64,000 nucleotides of DNA from an uncultured Lachnospiraceae bacterium (lineage in GTDB: Bacteria; Bacillota; Clostridia; Lachnospirales; Lachnospiraceae): the NCBI GenBank assembly GCA_910589195.1, contig CAJUTC010000006.1, forward strand, positions 41,481 to 105,480. Reading direction: 5' to 3'. The stretch's first letter is position 1, and every line of letters begins with the position of its first letter. The translations under genes and the position numbers were made by a program. Below the pieces are notes generated by a model. It searched no databases, was not told the origin of the DNA, and saw nothing but the letters and a program-made list of their open reading frames with translations. Positions 52,158 through 59,249 of this stretch are shown here, one piece after another.

Positions 52158-54782
52158 ATGGATCAATATACCGTAACGGGCATGAGCTGTGCCGCCTGCA
52201 GCGCCCGGGTTGAAAAGGCGGTTTCCAAGCTTCCTGGGGTAACGGCCTGCTCAGTAAGCCTTTTAACAAATTCTATGGGAGTGGAGGGCAGCGCTTCCCC
52301 TCAAGAGATTATTACAGCAGTGGAACAGGCGGGCTACGGCGCTTCTAAAAAAGGGGAAACAGGCAGGCAGGCGGATGCTTCCGGGGCTTTGGCAGGAGAG
52401 GAACTGTTAAAAGACAGGGAAACTCCTCTGCTGAAGAAACGCTTGTATTCTTCCATTGGCTTTTTAGCTGTATTAATGTACCTTTCCATGGGGCATATGA
52501 TGTGGAATTGGCCGGTTCCCGGCTTTTTGGAAGGAAAGCATATGATGCAGGGCCTATTGCAGCTTTTGCTAACGACGGCTATTATGGTAATTAACCAGAA
52601 ATTTTTTATCAGCGGCATGAAAGGCCTGCTGAATAAGGCGCCAAATATGGATACTCTAGTAGCGTTAGGCTCAGGCGCCTCTTACCTCTACAGCGTTTAC
52701 GCCCTACTTGCCATGGCCTATTTTTTGGATCAGGGGGATATGGCAGCCGCCATGCCTTATATGCACGAATTCTATTTTGAATCAGCAGCAATGATCCTGA
52801 CATTGATCACAGTGGGGAAAATGCTGGAAGCCCGTTCTAAGGGAAAAACGACAGACGCATTAAAAAGCCTGATGAAGCTGGCACCGAAAACAGCAGTGAT
52901 TATAAAGGATGGCGTAGAAACGGAAGTTTCCATTGATCAGGTGCAAAAAGGCGATTTTTTTATTGTCCGCCCTGGTGAGAATATTCCAGTAGACGGGATT
53001 ATTTTAGAAGGAAGCAGTGCGGTAAATGAGTCTGCGTTAACCGGAGAAAGCATACCGGTTGATAAAGCGGAAGGTGATCATGTATCCGCCGCGACATTAA
53101 ACCAGTCCGGTTTTATCCGCTGCCAGGCAACGCGGGTAGGAGAAGACACCACACTTTCTCAGATCATCCAGATGGTCAGTGATGCTGCTGCCACAAAAGC
53201 TCCCATTGCCAAAGTAGCAGATCGGGTTTCCGGCGTATTCGTGCCAGTAGTAATTGGGATTGCCCTGGCAACCATTCTTATTTGGCTGATTGTTGGTGAA
53301 AGCGCGGGGGTTGCCTTAGCCAGGGGAATTTCTGTTCTGGTTATTAGCTGCCCTTGTGCCCTGGGTCTTGCAACTCCTGTGGCGATTATGGTGGGCAATG
53401 GAATGGGAGCAAAAAACGGCATTATGTTTAAGACCGCCGTATCCCTGGAGGAAACAGGGAAAATGCAGATTGTAGCATTAGATAAAACGGGAACTATCAC
53501 CAGCGGAGAACCTAAGGTTACGGATATCCTGCCAGCAGACGGCGTAGGGGAAGAGGAGCTTCTCGGCCTGGCTTATGCGTTGGAAAAGAAAAGTGAGCAT
53601 CCTCTTGCCAGGGCAATTTTATCTTTGGCAGAAGAACGAAAACTTCGTGTCGGGGATGTTAGCGGATTTAAGGCGCTTCCAGGCAATGGCCTGGAAGGTG
53701 AGTTAGACGGCGCCCTTCTGCGGGGAGGAAACCGCAGCTTTATCAGCAGCCATACAACGATCTCACCTTCCATTGTATCCCAGTCAGAAGGATTAGCTGA
53801 TGAAGGGAAAACCCCGCTGTTTTTCAGCAGAGATGGACAGTTAGCAGGTGTAATTGCCGTTGCGGATGTGATTAAGGAAGACAGTCCTCAGGCAGTCAAG
53901 GAACTGCAAAACATGGGCATCCATGTGGTTATGCTTACGGGAGATAATGAAAAAACAGCAAAAGCCATAGGAAAGCAGGCTGGAGTGGACGAAGTAATCG
54001 CCGGAGTTCTTCCTGATGGGAAGGAGCAGGTAATCCGTTCCTTAAAAGAAAAAGGAAAGGTTGCCATGGTGGGGGATGGCATTAATGATGCGCCTGCCCT
54101 TACCAGGGCCGATATGGGAATTGCGATTGGGGCAGGAACGGATATTGCAATTGACGCTGCTGATGTTGTGCTGATGAAAAGCCGGTTAAGCGATGTTCCC
54201 GCGGCAATTCGGATGAGCAGGGCAACCTTGACTAATATTCACGAAAATCTGTTTTGGGCATTTTTTTATAATGTAGTGGGGATTCCATTAGCAGCCGGTT
54301 TGTGGTATCCTATTTTTGGATGGAAATTAAATCCCATGTTTGGGGCAGCAGCAATGAGCCTGTCCAGTTTCTGCGTAGTAACCAATGCCCTTCGTCTGAA
54401 CTGGTTCCGCATGTATGATACAAAAAGGGATAAAAAGCGGAAGCAGTCCCTGGCAGGTTCTCCAATGGCAAACAAGCAAACGGAACTATCTGCTCAGGAA
54501 AAGGAAGAAAGCAGAAACAAAATCCCAAATTCCAATATGGAAATAAATATAAATAATAAGGAGGAAGAAAACATGACAAAAACAATGAAGATTGAAGGAA
54601 TGATGTGTGGGCACTGCGAGGCACGGGTTAAAAAATCCCTGGAAGCGCTGACAGAGGTAAGCGAAGCCCAAGTAAGCCATGAAACTGGAAGCGCAGTAGT
54701 AACATTGAACGGTCAAGTTTCTGATGATGTGCTGAAAAAGGCAGTGGAAGATCAGGACTACAAAGTATTGTCCATTCAATAA
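52158..54782 (+). CDS. copA: Copper-translocating P1B-type ATPase with C-terminal CopZ-like domain
   Basis: Exports Cu(I) with ATP. 874 residues: N-terminal HMA domain with GMSCAAC (Cys11, Cys14), about eight membrane spans, LTGES actuator loop, the transport motif SCPCALG (Cys398, Cys400), phosphorylated Asp442 in [16 protein letters not shown] and [11 protein letters not shown]. The pump core ends near residue 755; a charged linker leads to a second HMA domain (806-874) with GMMCGHC (Cys817, Cys820). AAAGGAG precedes ATG 52158. The C-terminal domain has its own strong ribosome binding site (see next entry). CsoR controls the operon. Confidence 0.95.
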   Translation: MDQYTVTGMSCAACSARVEKAVSKLPGVTACSVSLLTNSMGVEGSASPQEIITAVEQAGYGASKKGETGRQADASGALAGEELLKDRETPLLKKRLYSSIGFLAVLMYLSMGHMMWNWPVPGFLEGKHMMQGLLQLLLTTAIMVINQKFFISGMKGLLNKAPNMDTLVALGSGASYLYSVYALLAMAYFLDQGDMAAAMPYMHEFYFESAAMILTLITVGKMLEARSKGKTTDALKSLMKLAPKTAVIIKDGVETEVSIDQVQKGDFFIVRPGENIPVDGIILEGSSAVNESALTGESIPVDKAEGDHVSAATLNQSGFIRCQATRVGEDTTLSQIIQMVSDAAATKAPIAKVADRVSGVFVPVVIGIALATILIWLIVGESAGVALARGISVLVISCPCALGLATPVAIMVGNGMGAKNGIMFKTAVSLEETGKMQIVALDKTGTITSGEPKVTDILPADGVGEEELLGLAYALEKKSEHPLARAILSLAEERKLRVGDVSGFKALPGNGLEGELDGALLRGGNRSFISSHTTISPSIVSQSEGLADEGKTPLFFSRDGQLAGVIAVADVIKEDSPQAVKELQNMGIHVVMLTGDNEKTAKAIGKQAGVDEVIAGVLPDGKEQVIRSLKEKGKVAMVGDGINDAPALTRADMGIAIGAGTDIAIDAADVVLMKSRLSDVPAAIRMSRATLTNIHENLFWAFFYNVVGIPLAAGLWYPIFGWKLNPMFGAAAMSLSSFCVVTNALRLNWFRMYDTKRDKKRKQSLAGSPMANKQTELSAQEKEESRNKIPNSNMEININNKEEENMTKTMKIEGMMCGHCEARVKKSLEALTEVSEAQVSHETGSAVVTLNGQVSDDVLKKAVEDQDYKVLSIQ
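54573..54782 (+). CDS. Probable internally initiated CopZ-like copper chaperone
   Basis: Within the copA frame, ATG 54573 is preceded by AAGGAGGAAG (54558-54567), as good a ribosome binding site as any in the window. Translation from here gives a free 69-residue HMA protein ([15 protein letters not shown] start) like CopZ, the cytosolic Cu(I) chaperone. The arrangement looks like separate copA and copZ genes joined by loss of the copA stop. Both the fused and free forms may be made. This is an alternative product, not an additional locus. Confidence 0.6.
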   Translation: MTKTMKIEGMMCGHCEARVKKSLEALTEVSEAQVSHETGSAVVTLNGQVSDDVLKKAVEDQDYKVLSIQ

Positions 54783-54983
54783 GGAAAGTTCATTACAAAA
54801 AATCAATAGAGAAAGATTGATCAAAAAGACAAGATTGAAATCAATAACGAAAAGCAATGGAGAAACCGAAAGCAAGATTATCCTTTTGGGATTGTTAAGT
54901 TTTGTCCAGTTAAATGTGTGAGTTTTTTATTAGCGGTCGTAATGACCAGGAGTGTTTTAAATAGTCTTCTGCAAGACGTGAGT

Positions 54984-55069
54984 TCTGCTTTGTGAGGAAT
55001 TGAGCGAAATGAGCATGGCAGTAACAGGCTGCATGAACTTGATATCGTTCCAATATACCACAAAGCAGA
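54984..55069. other. Structured inverted repeat before the tRNA operon
   Basis: TCTGCTTTGTG (54984-54994) is perfectly complementary to 55059-55069. Inside, GGAA can pair with TTCC, and GCAG with CTGC flanked by CAT/ATG. A separate small hairpin GTCTT/AAGAC lies at 54964-54977. The 449-base gap 54783-55231 is otherwise A+T-rich, with no gene visible. Function unknown. Confidence 0.5.
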
Positions 55070-55191
55070 GCATTCCGCTTGTAACTGAAGAAGTGAAAAA
55101 TGCTTGAAGACTTATCAATTATATTAGGATTTTTGATGCTTTATGGTTCAATTTATTATTGAATTTTTTTGAATATTTTTGAAATTTAATG

Positions 55192-55220
55192 TTGACTTTT
55201 TTTGAAATCTATATTATACT
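55192..55220 (+). promoter_or_regulatory. Promoter of the tRNA operon
   Basis: TTGACT (55192-55197), 17-base T-rich spacer, TATACT (55215-55220). The first tRNA starts 11 bases after the -10. Confidence 0.85.
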
Positions 55221-55231
55221 ACCATAGGTAT

Positions 55232-55305
55232 CGAGGCGTGGCTCAGTTTGGTAGAGCGCTGCGTTCGGGACGCAGAGGCCGCGTGTTCGAATCACGTCGC
55301 CTCGA
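55232..55305 (+). tRNA. tRNA-Pro (anticodon CGG)
   Basis: Acceptor stem CGAGGCG (55232-55238) with CGCCTCG (55298-55304); anticodon stem CTGCG/CGCAG with loop TTCGGGA, anticodon CGG, reading CCG. T-loop GTTCGAATC is present. The 3' CCA is not encoded. Confidence 0.95.
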
Positions 55306-55313
55306 TTATACCT

Positions 55314-55385
55314 GGCCAATTGGTCAAGAGGTTAAGACGACGCCCTCTCACGGCGTAATCCCGGGTTCGATTCCCGGATTGGTCA
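55314..55385 (+). tRNA. tRNA-Glu (anticodon CTC)
   Basis: Acceptor GGCCAAT (55314-55320) with ATTGGTC (55378-55384); anticodon stem ACGCC/GGCGT with loop CTCTCAC, anticodon CTC, reading GAG. T-arm CCGGGTTCGATTCCCGG. CCA not encoded. Confidence 0.95.
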
Positions 55386-55431
55386 TAGGCTGTTGCGAAG
55401 GGCAGCAGCTTTATTTTTCCATATATAGGGT

Positions 55432-55504
55432 GCTTCCGTAGCGCAGTTGGTAGCGCAACGCATTCGTAATGCGTGGGTCGGGGGTTCGAGTCCCCCCGGG
55501 AGCT
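55432..55504 (+). tRNA. tRNA-Thr (anticodon CGT)
   Basis: Acceptor GCTTCCG (55432-55438) with CGGGAGC (55497-55503); anticodon stem ACGCA/TGCGT with loop TTCGTAA, anticodon CGT, reading ACG. T-arm GGGGGTTCGAGTCCCCC. CCA not encoded. Confidence 0.95.
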
Positions 55505-55522
55505 TTAAAAATAAGAGATTTT

Positions 55523-55575
55523 AAAAGGTAAAAAGTGCGTAAACCCCAATGTTTACGCACTTTTTACCTTTTTTC
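55523..55575. terminator. Very strong bidirectional terminator
   Basis: A perfect stem of about 22 bp (55523-55544 with 55551-55572) around CCCAAT, with A-run and T-run flanks. It separates the tRNA operon (+) from the MATE gene (-). Confidence 0.95.
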
Positions 55576-55600
55576 TACATAGGTCTTATACTATTTATCT

Positions 55601-56926
55601 TTAAAGGCACTTCATTTCTTTTTTATCCACGTGATTCTTTAGGATAACAGCTAATAATGCTGATAAAATCCTTGCTAACACTGTACTCCACCAAATCATT
55701 ATCTGCCCGCCAAACAAAGGTGGCAGAATGATCATAAGCACTAACATAAACAGCGGTTCAATAAAAGTTAGAACATAAGAAAACATACTTTTTTCTGTGG
55801 CGTAAAAGCTTGCGGTAGTGATACGGAGAACAGCAACAAAGGGTACAGAAACTAAAAAGACAGGCATTATGTTTGCAATTTCTGTATTCACTTGTTTTGA
55901 CGTTCCGAATAATAAGCCGAGGCTCTCCCTTGTCAAATACATGATGATACAGCCGATTGCAGACAGGAGCAATGCAAACTCATACGCTAAAGTTCTTATG
56001 CGTTTCACCTTGTCAAAATTTTTCTCGCCGTAATGCCGGCTGAGTAACGGCTGGCTTCCGTCACCTACTCCTTGCAGTATCAGATAAACAATGCAGATAA
56101 CATAAGCGATACAGGCATAGGTAGCGACTGCCGGCTCCCCTCCATAGACAACAGAGAAACGGTTTATGATTATCAGAGAAATATTAGGTGACATGGTAAG
56201 TCCAAAAGGCGCAATTCCGATTTTAAGTATGGATGCAGACACCTTTCCAAATTTTGAAAAGGGAATGTTCAGCACAAACTGCTTTTTGCGTAATAGAAAC
56301 GCAAACGCAATCAGCATGGTAACGCCCTGTCCAATTACCGTAGCCCACGCCGCGCCTGAAACACCCTGTTTCAATATCCATACAAACAGGTAATCCAAAA
56401 TAATATTGGTAACAAAGCCAGTAATCATGGAAACCATTGCGTAAAATGATCCGCCATGATTACGGATAAAAGGTACCAATCCCGTACCAACAACCTGCAT
56501 GGAAGCCCCCAACGCAATAACAGCAATATATTCTTTTCCCAATGCAAGCAGCCTGCCGCTTGCCCCGAGTAATCCTAAAAGTGTACCATTCAAAAGCAAA
56601 ACCGAGATTGTTAAAATGACGCTTGAAAGAATCAGCACCCACAAGGCGCCGGCTATAAATTCCTTCGCTTGTTCTTCTTTTTTCTCCGCCATGTAAATGG
56701 AATAATAAATCGCTCCGCCCATTCCAATTCCCGTGCCGAGCGCTTGGATTACTGCCACAATTGGGTAAGCGATATTAACGGCAGAAAGCCCTAAATCGCC
56801 TATGCTGTTCCTTATAAAGAAACCGTCCACAATTGCGTAAACTCCCGATAAGGCAAAAGACAATACAGACGGAATCACATATTGAAAGAAAATCTTTATA
56901 TCGCAAATATCACGAGTTTGCTTCAT
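55601..56926 (-). CDS. MATE-family multidrug/cation efflux transporter
   Basis: A 441-residue membrane protein with about twelve hydrophobic segments in two repeats, the MATE pattern (QYVIPSVLSFALSGVYAIVDGFFIRNSIG at the first span; IGMGGAIYYSIYMAEKKEEQA in the loop after span two). These proteins expel drugs or organic cations using an ion gradient; the substrate is unknown. ATG 56926 has AGGAGGT upstream inside the marR gene. It overlaps the marR end by 17 bases, so a local repressor controls it directly. Confidence 0.9.
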   Translation of the reverse strand: MKQTRDICDIKIFFQYVIPSVLSFALSGVYAIVDGFFIRNSIGDLGLSAVNIAYPIVAVIQALGTGIGMGGAIYYSIYMAEKKEEQAKEFIAGALWVLILSSVILTISVLLLNGTLLGLLGASGRLLALGKEYIAVIALGASMQVVGTGLVPFIRNHGGSFYAMVSMITGFVTNIILDYLFVWILKQGVSGAAWATVIGQGVTMLIAFAFLLRKKQFVLNIPFSKFGKVSASILKIGIAPFGLTMSPNISLIIINRFSVVYGGEPAVATYACIAYVICIVYLILQGVGDGSQPLLSRHYGEKNFDKVKRIRTLAYEFALLLSAIGCIIMYLTRESLGLLFGTSKQVNTEIANIMPVFLVSVPFVAVLRITTASFYATEKSMFSYVLTFIEPLFMLVLMIILPPLFGGQIMIWWSTVLARILSALLAVILKNHVDKKEMKCL

Positions 56927-57377
56927 TGTCTTTTTTACCTCCTGCCTTTTCAAAAAGTTTTGCAAATAACGCCATGTTCTCGTTTAGCTGCCGCATACGT
57001 TCTACGCCTATTTCTTCTATTACAGATAGTTCCACTTTCCGCAATTCGGTAACAATGGGCTCTGCATATTCTTTTCCTGCCTTTGTAAATCGGATAACTT
57101 TATTTCTTTTATCTTCTGGCAGAGGAAACAGTTCTACAAACCCTTTGCTCTCTAAATCTTTGAAAACCATGTTGATTGTCTGTTTTGGTATGAGCCACCG
57201 CTGGCTGATTTTTTTCTGCGTACAGTATTCCCCGCCGTCATGAATTGCGCATAAAACTAACAGACAGTTGACTGACAGCTTACGTGCTTTCGCCCATTCT
57301 TCATACACACCATTGAACTCTAACCATGCGTCGTAATATTTGTTTAGCTGTTCCATGAAAACGGTATTGCCTGTCAT
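56910..57377 (-). CDS. MarR-family transcriptional regulator
   Basis: A 155-residue winged-helix protein. The HTH (QKKISQRWLIPKQTINMVFKDLESKGFV) and the wing with EDKRNKVIRFTKAGKE match the MarR family. ATG 57377 follows GAGGAGGT. It is cotranscribed with the MATE gene, the classical arrangement of an efflux pump with its own repressor. The promoter region carries two palindromic TAGTAC-type sites that are good candidates for autoregulation. Confidence 0.92.
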   Translation of the reverse strand: MTGNTVFMEQLNKYYDAWLEFNGVYEEWAKARKLSVNCLLVLCAIHDGGEYCTQKKISQRWLIPKQTINMVFKDLESKGFVELFPLPEDKRNKVIRFTKAGKEYAEPIVTELRKVELSVIEEIGVERMRQLNENMALFAKLFEKAGGKKDNEANS

Positions 57378-57397
57378 ACCTGACCTCCTCAAATATA

Positions 57398-57445
57398 TTA
57401 GTACGGTTTTGTACTAATTATAGTCCGAAACTGTACTATTTTCAA
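57398..57445 (-). promoter_or_regulatory. marR-MATE promoter with two palindromic operators
   Basis: Minus strand: TTGAAA (57445-57440), 17-base spacer, TATAAT (57422-57417). A perfect palindrome TTAGTAC-N6-GTACTAA (57398-57417) overlaps the -10 and start region. A related AGTAC-N6-GGACT copy lies in the spacer (57423-57438). Occupancy by MarR would block initiation. Confidence 0.8.
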
Positions 57446-57908
57446 GACGGAAATTTTATATAACATTTTCATTAATAAGTCGGTATAAGTCGGTATTTCC
57501 AAAACTTCCTTGTAACTGGAAACTCTGGGTTTACGCATATTTTATGTTTCCTATATCATCTTACATAATATCCACATATATCCACATAAGTCTTATGATA
57601 CTGAATCGATCCATTATTTTGTAAAGAGATACCACAAATGAAATAAGCGGCATCTCCTTACAAAAAGTAAGTGATAATGCCGCTTATTCTTTCATTCTGC
57701 TTCCAATTATGCTCTCTAATTGGCTATTTTTATATACCTTTATTTATTTCTCCATTTCTTAAAGAAAAGAGAGTTTTTTATCTCCCAAGTTTTATCCAAT
57801 CTATCAGCGATTATAGTATTAGCTCAATAACCGAGCGGAAATACTGGTCTTTTTCCTCTAAATGCTGCAGAAGGTGGCAGAATATACTTTTTCAAATTTA
57901 CTTTCCGT
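57446..57908. other. Non-coding gap with a nested hairpin (57642-57688)
   Basis: AATAAGCGGCAT (57642-57653) pairs with 57677-57688, and inside it CTTAC/GTAAG (57657-57661 with 57667-57671). It probably terminates lacI, which ends at 57909 on the minus strand. Short tandem repeats (GTCGGTAT twice near 57479-57496, ATATCCACAT twice near 57571) are present. No convincing gene is seen; an open frame of 95 codons at 57671 lacks a ribosome binding site. Confidence 0.5.
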
Positions 57909-58970
57909 TCAATCGAGAAAATATTCCATATTTTCACTCATCACAATTTCCAACTTAGCGTACCAGGTTTCTTTTTCGATTTTCTGACCATAGCACATAT
58001 ATTCAAATAGAAGGCGGCAGGCGAGGAATGTCTGGGCCTTCAAATTCTGGAAGATAACCGCGTCAATGGTTTGGGAAGCCAGGGCGTTTTCAATTTCCGG
58101 GAACAGATCCATCCCCACAAGAAGGACATCCCTTCGATTTTCCCTGGCCAGGATATCCGATACGATATCCAGCCGGTAGGTCAGATCCAGGATCCCGTCA
58201 ATCTGCCGATCATTCAACGCTTTTGTCAGGGCGGCATCGATGGATTCCCGTCCGTCCAGTTCATTCAGGATGGGCAGAAGGGAAATGGACGGGAAGGAAG
58301 CGGCTGTCTGGTCAAGGATCCCCTGGAATTTTGCGGTGGTGGCGGCATAGTTGGAAAGCGATTTTTTTGCCACAAGAAGCTGCAATTTTCCGCCGGAAGG
58401 AAGCATTTTTCCGAAAAGCTGTGCGGCAAGCCTGCCGCTTTTATAGTCATTAATTCCGATAAACGCATCGGCAGAAGAGCCGGGAACCGGTTTGCTCAGC
58501 AGGATAACCGTACACCCTTTTACTTTCAGATCATTTACGGCAGGACACATCAGGTTCGGATCGGCGGCAGAGATAATAAAATGGCGGATTCCGGCAGCGT
58601 AGGCTTTTTCCAAATCGGCTATCTGCTTATCTGGCTGATTGACCAGGGAGGTATAACGGTGAATGACAAGACCATGATCGCCAAAGCGTTCAATGGCCTG
58701 CATTACACCTTTTTCGATAATTGAAGAAAAGTAAATGGCATCGGAAGAAACGTAATTGATCAGAGCAATGATGTAGCTGCGGTTCATTGCCAGGTTCCGG
58801 GCGTTGTTATTCGGTGTGTAGTGATATTTTTCCAGGGCGGCCAATACGGCGTTTCTGGTTTTTTCACTTACCGTTCCTTTATTATTGATCACTTTATAAA
58901 TCGTGGTTCTGGAAATGTGGATTTCTTCGGCAATATCTTCTAAAGTGGGTCTGGCATATCGGTTTTCCAT
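57909..58970 (-). CDS. LacI-family transcriptional regulator
   Basis: A 353-residue sugar-responsive repressor. The N-terminal HTH reads TLEDIAEEIHISRTTIYKVINNKGTVS (about 9-35), followed by the hinge helix region and a periplasmic-binding-protein-like ligand domain. It is divergent from the GH31 glycosidase gene. The 279-base gap between them has three copies of a TTTAACACGTGTTAAA-type site, so it most likely represses GH31 and itself. The inducer is probably a sugar released by the glycosidase (inference). AAAGGAC precedes the ATG. Confidence 0.93.
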   Translation of the reverse strand: MENRYARPTLEDIAEEIHISRTTIYKVINNKGTVSEKTRNAVLAALEKYHYTPNNNARNLAMNRSYIIALINYVSSDAIYFSSIIEKGVMQAIERFGDHGLVIHRYTSLVNQPDKQIADLEKAYAAGIRHFIISAADPNLMCPAVNDLKVKGCTVILLSKPVPGSSADAFIGINDYKSGRLAAQLFGKMLPSGGKLQLLVAKKSLSNYAATTAKFQGILDQTAASFPSISLLPILNELDGRESIDAALTKALNDRQIDGILDLTYRLDIVSDILARENRRDVLLVGMDLFPEIENALASQTIDAVIFQNLKAQTFLACRLLFEYMCYGQKIEKETWYAKLEIVMSENMEYFLD

Positions 58971-59086
58971 AGAGCTTAGTCCTTTTGTCCTTGTTTTCTG
59001 TAATGTTCCCTAGCCATCTGACCGATGATAAGGGCTCCCTTTCCAGATAAATTATACCACGGCAGGCAGGAAAAAGGAATCTGTTT

Positions 59087-59100
59087 TTTAACACGTGAAA
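59087..59100. promoter_or_regulatory. LacI-type operator O1 (imperfect), lacI-proximal
   Basis: TTTAACACGTGAAA, an imperfect copy of the palindrome, upstream of a minus-strand -10 (TATAAT on the minus strand near 59052-59057) that may serve lacI. Confidence 0.65.
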
Positions 59101-59143
59101 AATAGACAAATTTACTCCGATGGAATTGGCAAAAACAGATAAG

Positions 59144-59159
59144 TTTAACACGTGTTAAA
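59144..59159. promoter_or_regulatory. LacI-type operator O2
   Basis: Perfect 16-bp palindrome TTTAACACGTGTTAAA with central CG, 19 bases upstream of the GH31 -35. Confidence 0.8.
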
Positions 59160-59177
59160 AAATATAAAGATAATCGG

Positions 59178-59206
59178 TTGACATTTTTCGGAAGAACTGA
59201 TATGCT
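59178..59206 (+). promoter_or_regulatory. Promoter of the GH31 gene
   Basis: TTGACA (59178-59183), 17 bases, TATGCT (59201-59206). Transcription would begin inside operator O3. Confidence 0.85.
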
Positions 59207-59209
59207 GTA

Positions 59210-59225
59210 TTTAACACGTGTTAAA
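59210..59225. promoter_or_regulatory. LacI-type operator O3
   Basis: Perfect TTTAACACGTGTTAAA, identical to O2 and 66 bases from it, immediately after the -10; ideal for blocking initiation. The O2-O3 spacing is about six helical turns, allowing looping. Confidence 0.85.
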
Positions 59226-59249
59226 TAAATGAGTCAGGAGGAGGAATTA

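Noticed and set aside
55202..55441. 79-codon open frame across the tRNA-Pro and tRNA-Glu genes
   Set aside because: It is tRNA sequence read as protein (the VAQFGRALRSGRR-type pattern is a well-known false gene); no ribosome binding site.
57671..57958. 95-codon open frame on the plus strand near the lacI end
   Set aside because: No ribosome binding site and it overlaps lacI antisense; hydrophobic composition stems from A+T-rich DNA.
58071..58724. 217-codon open frame antisense to lacI
   Set aside because: A shadow of the lacI gene; lacI itself has HTH and ligand-domain sequence, ribosome binding site and operators.
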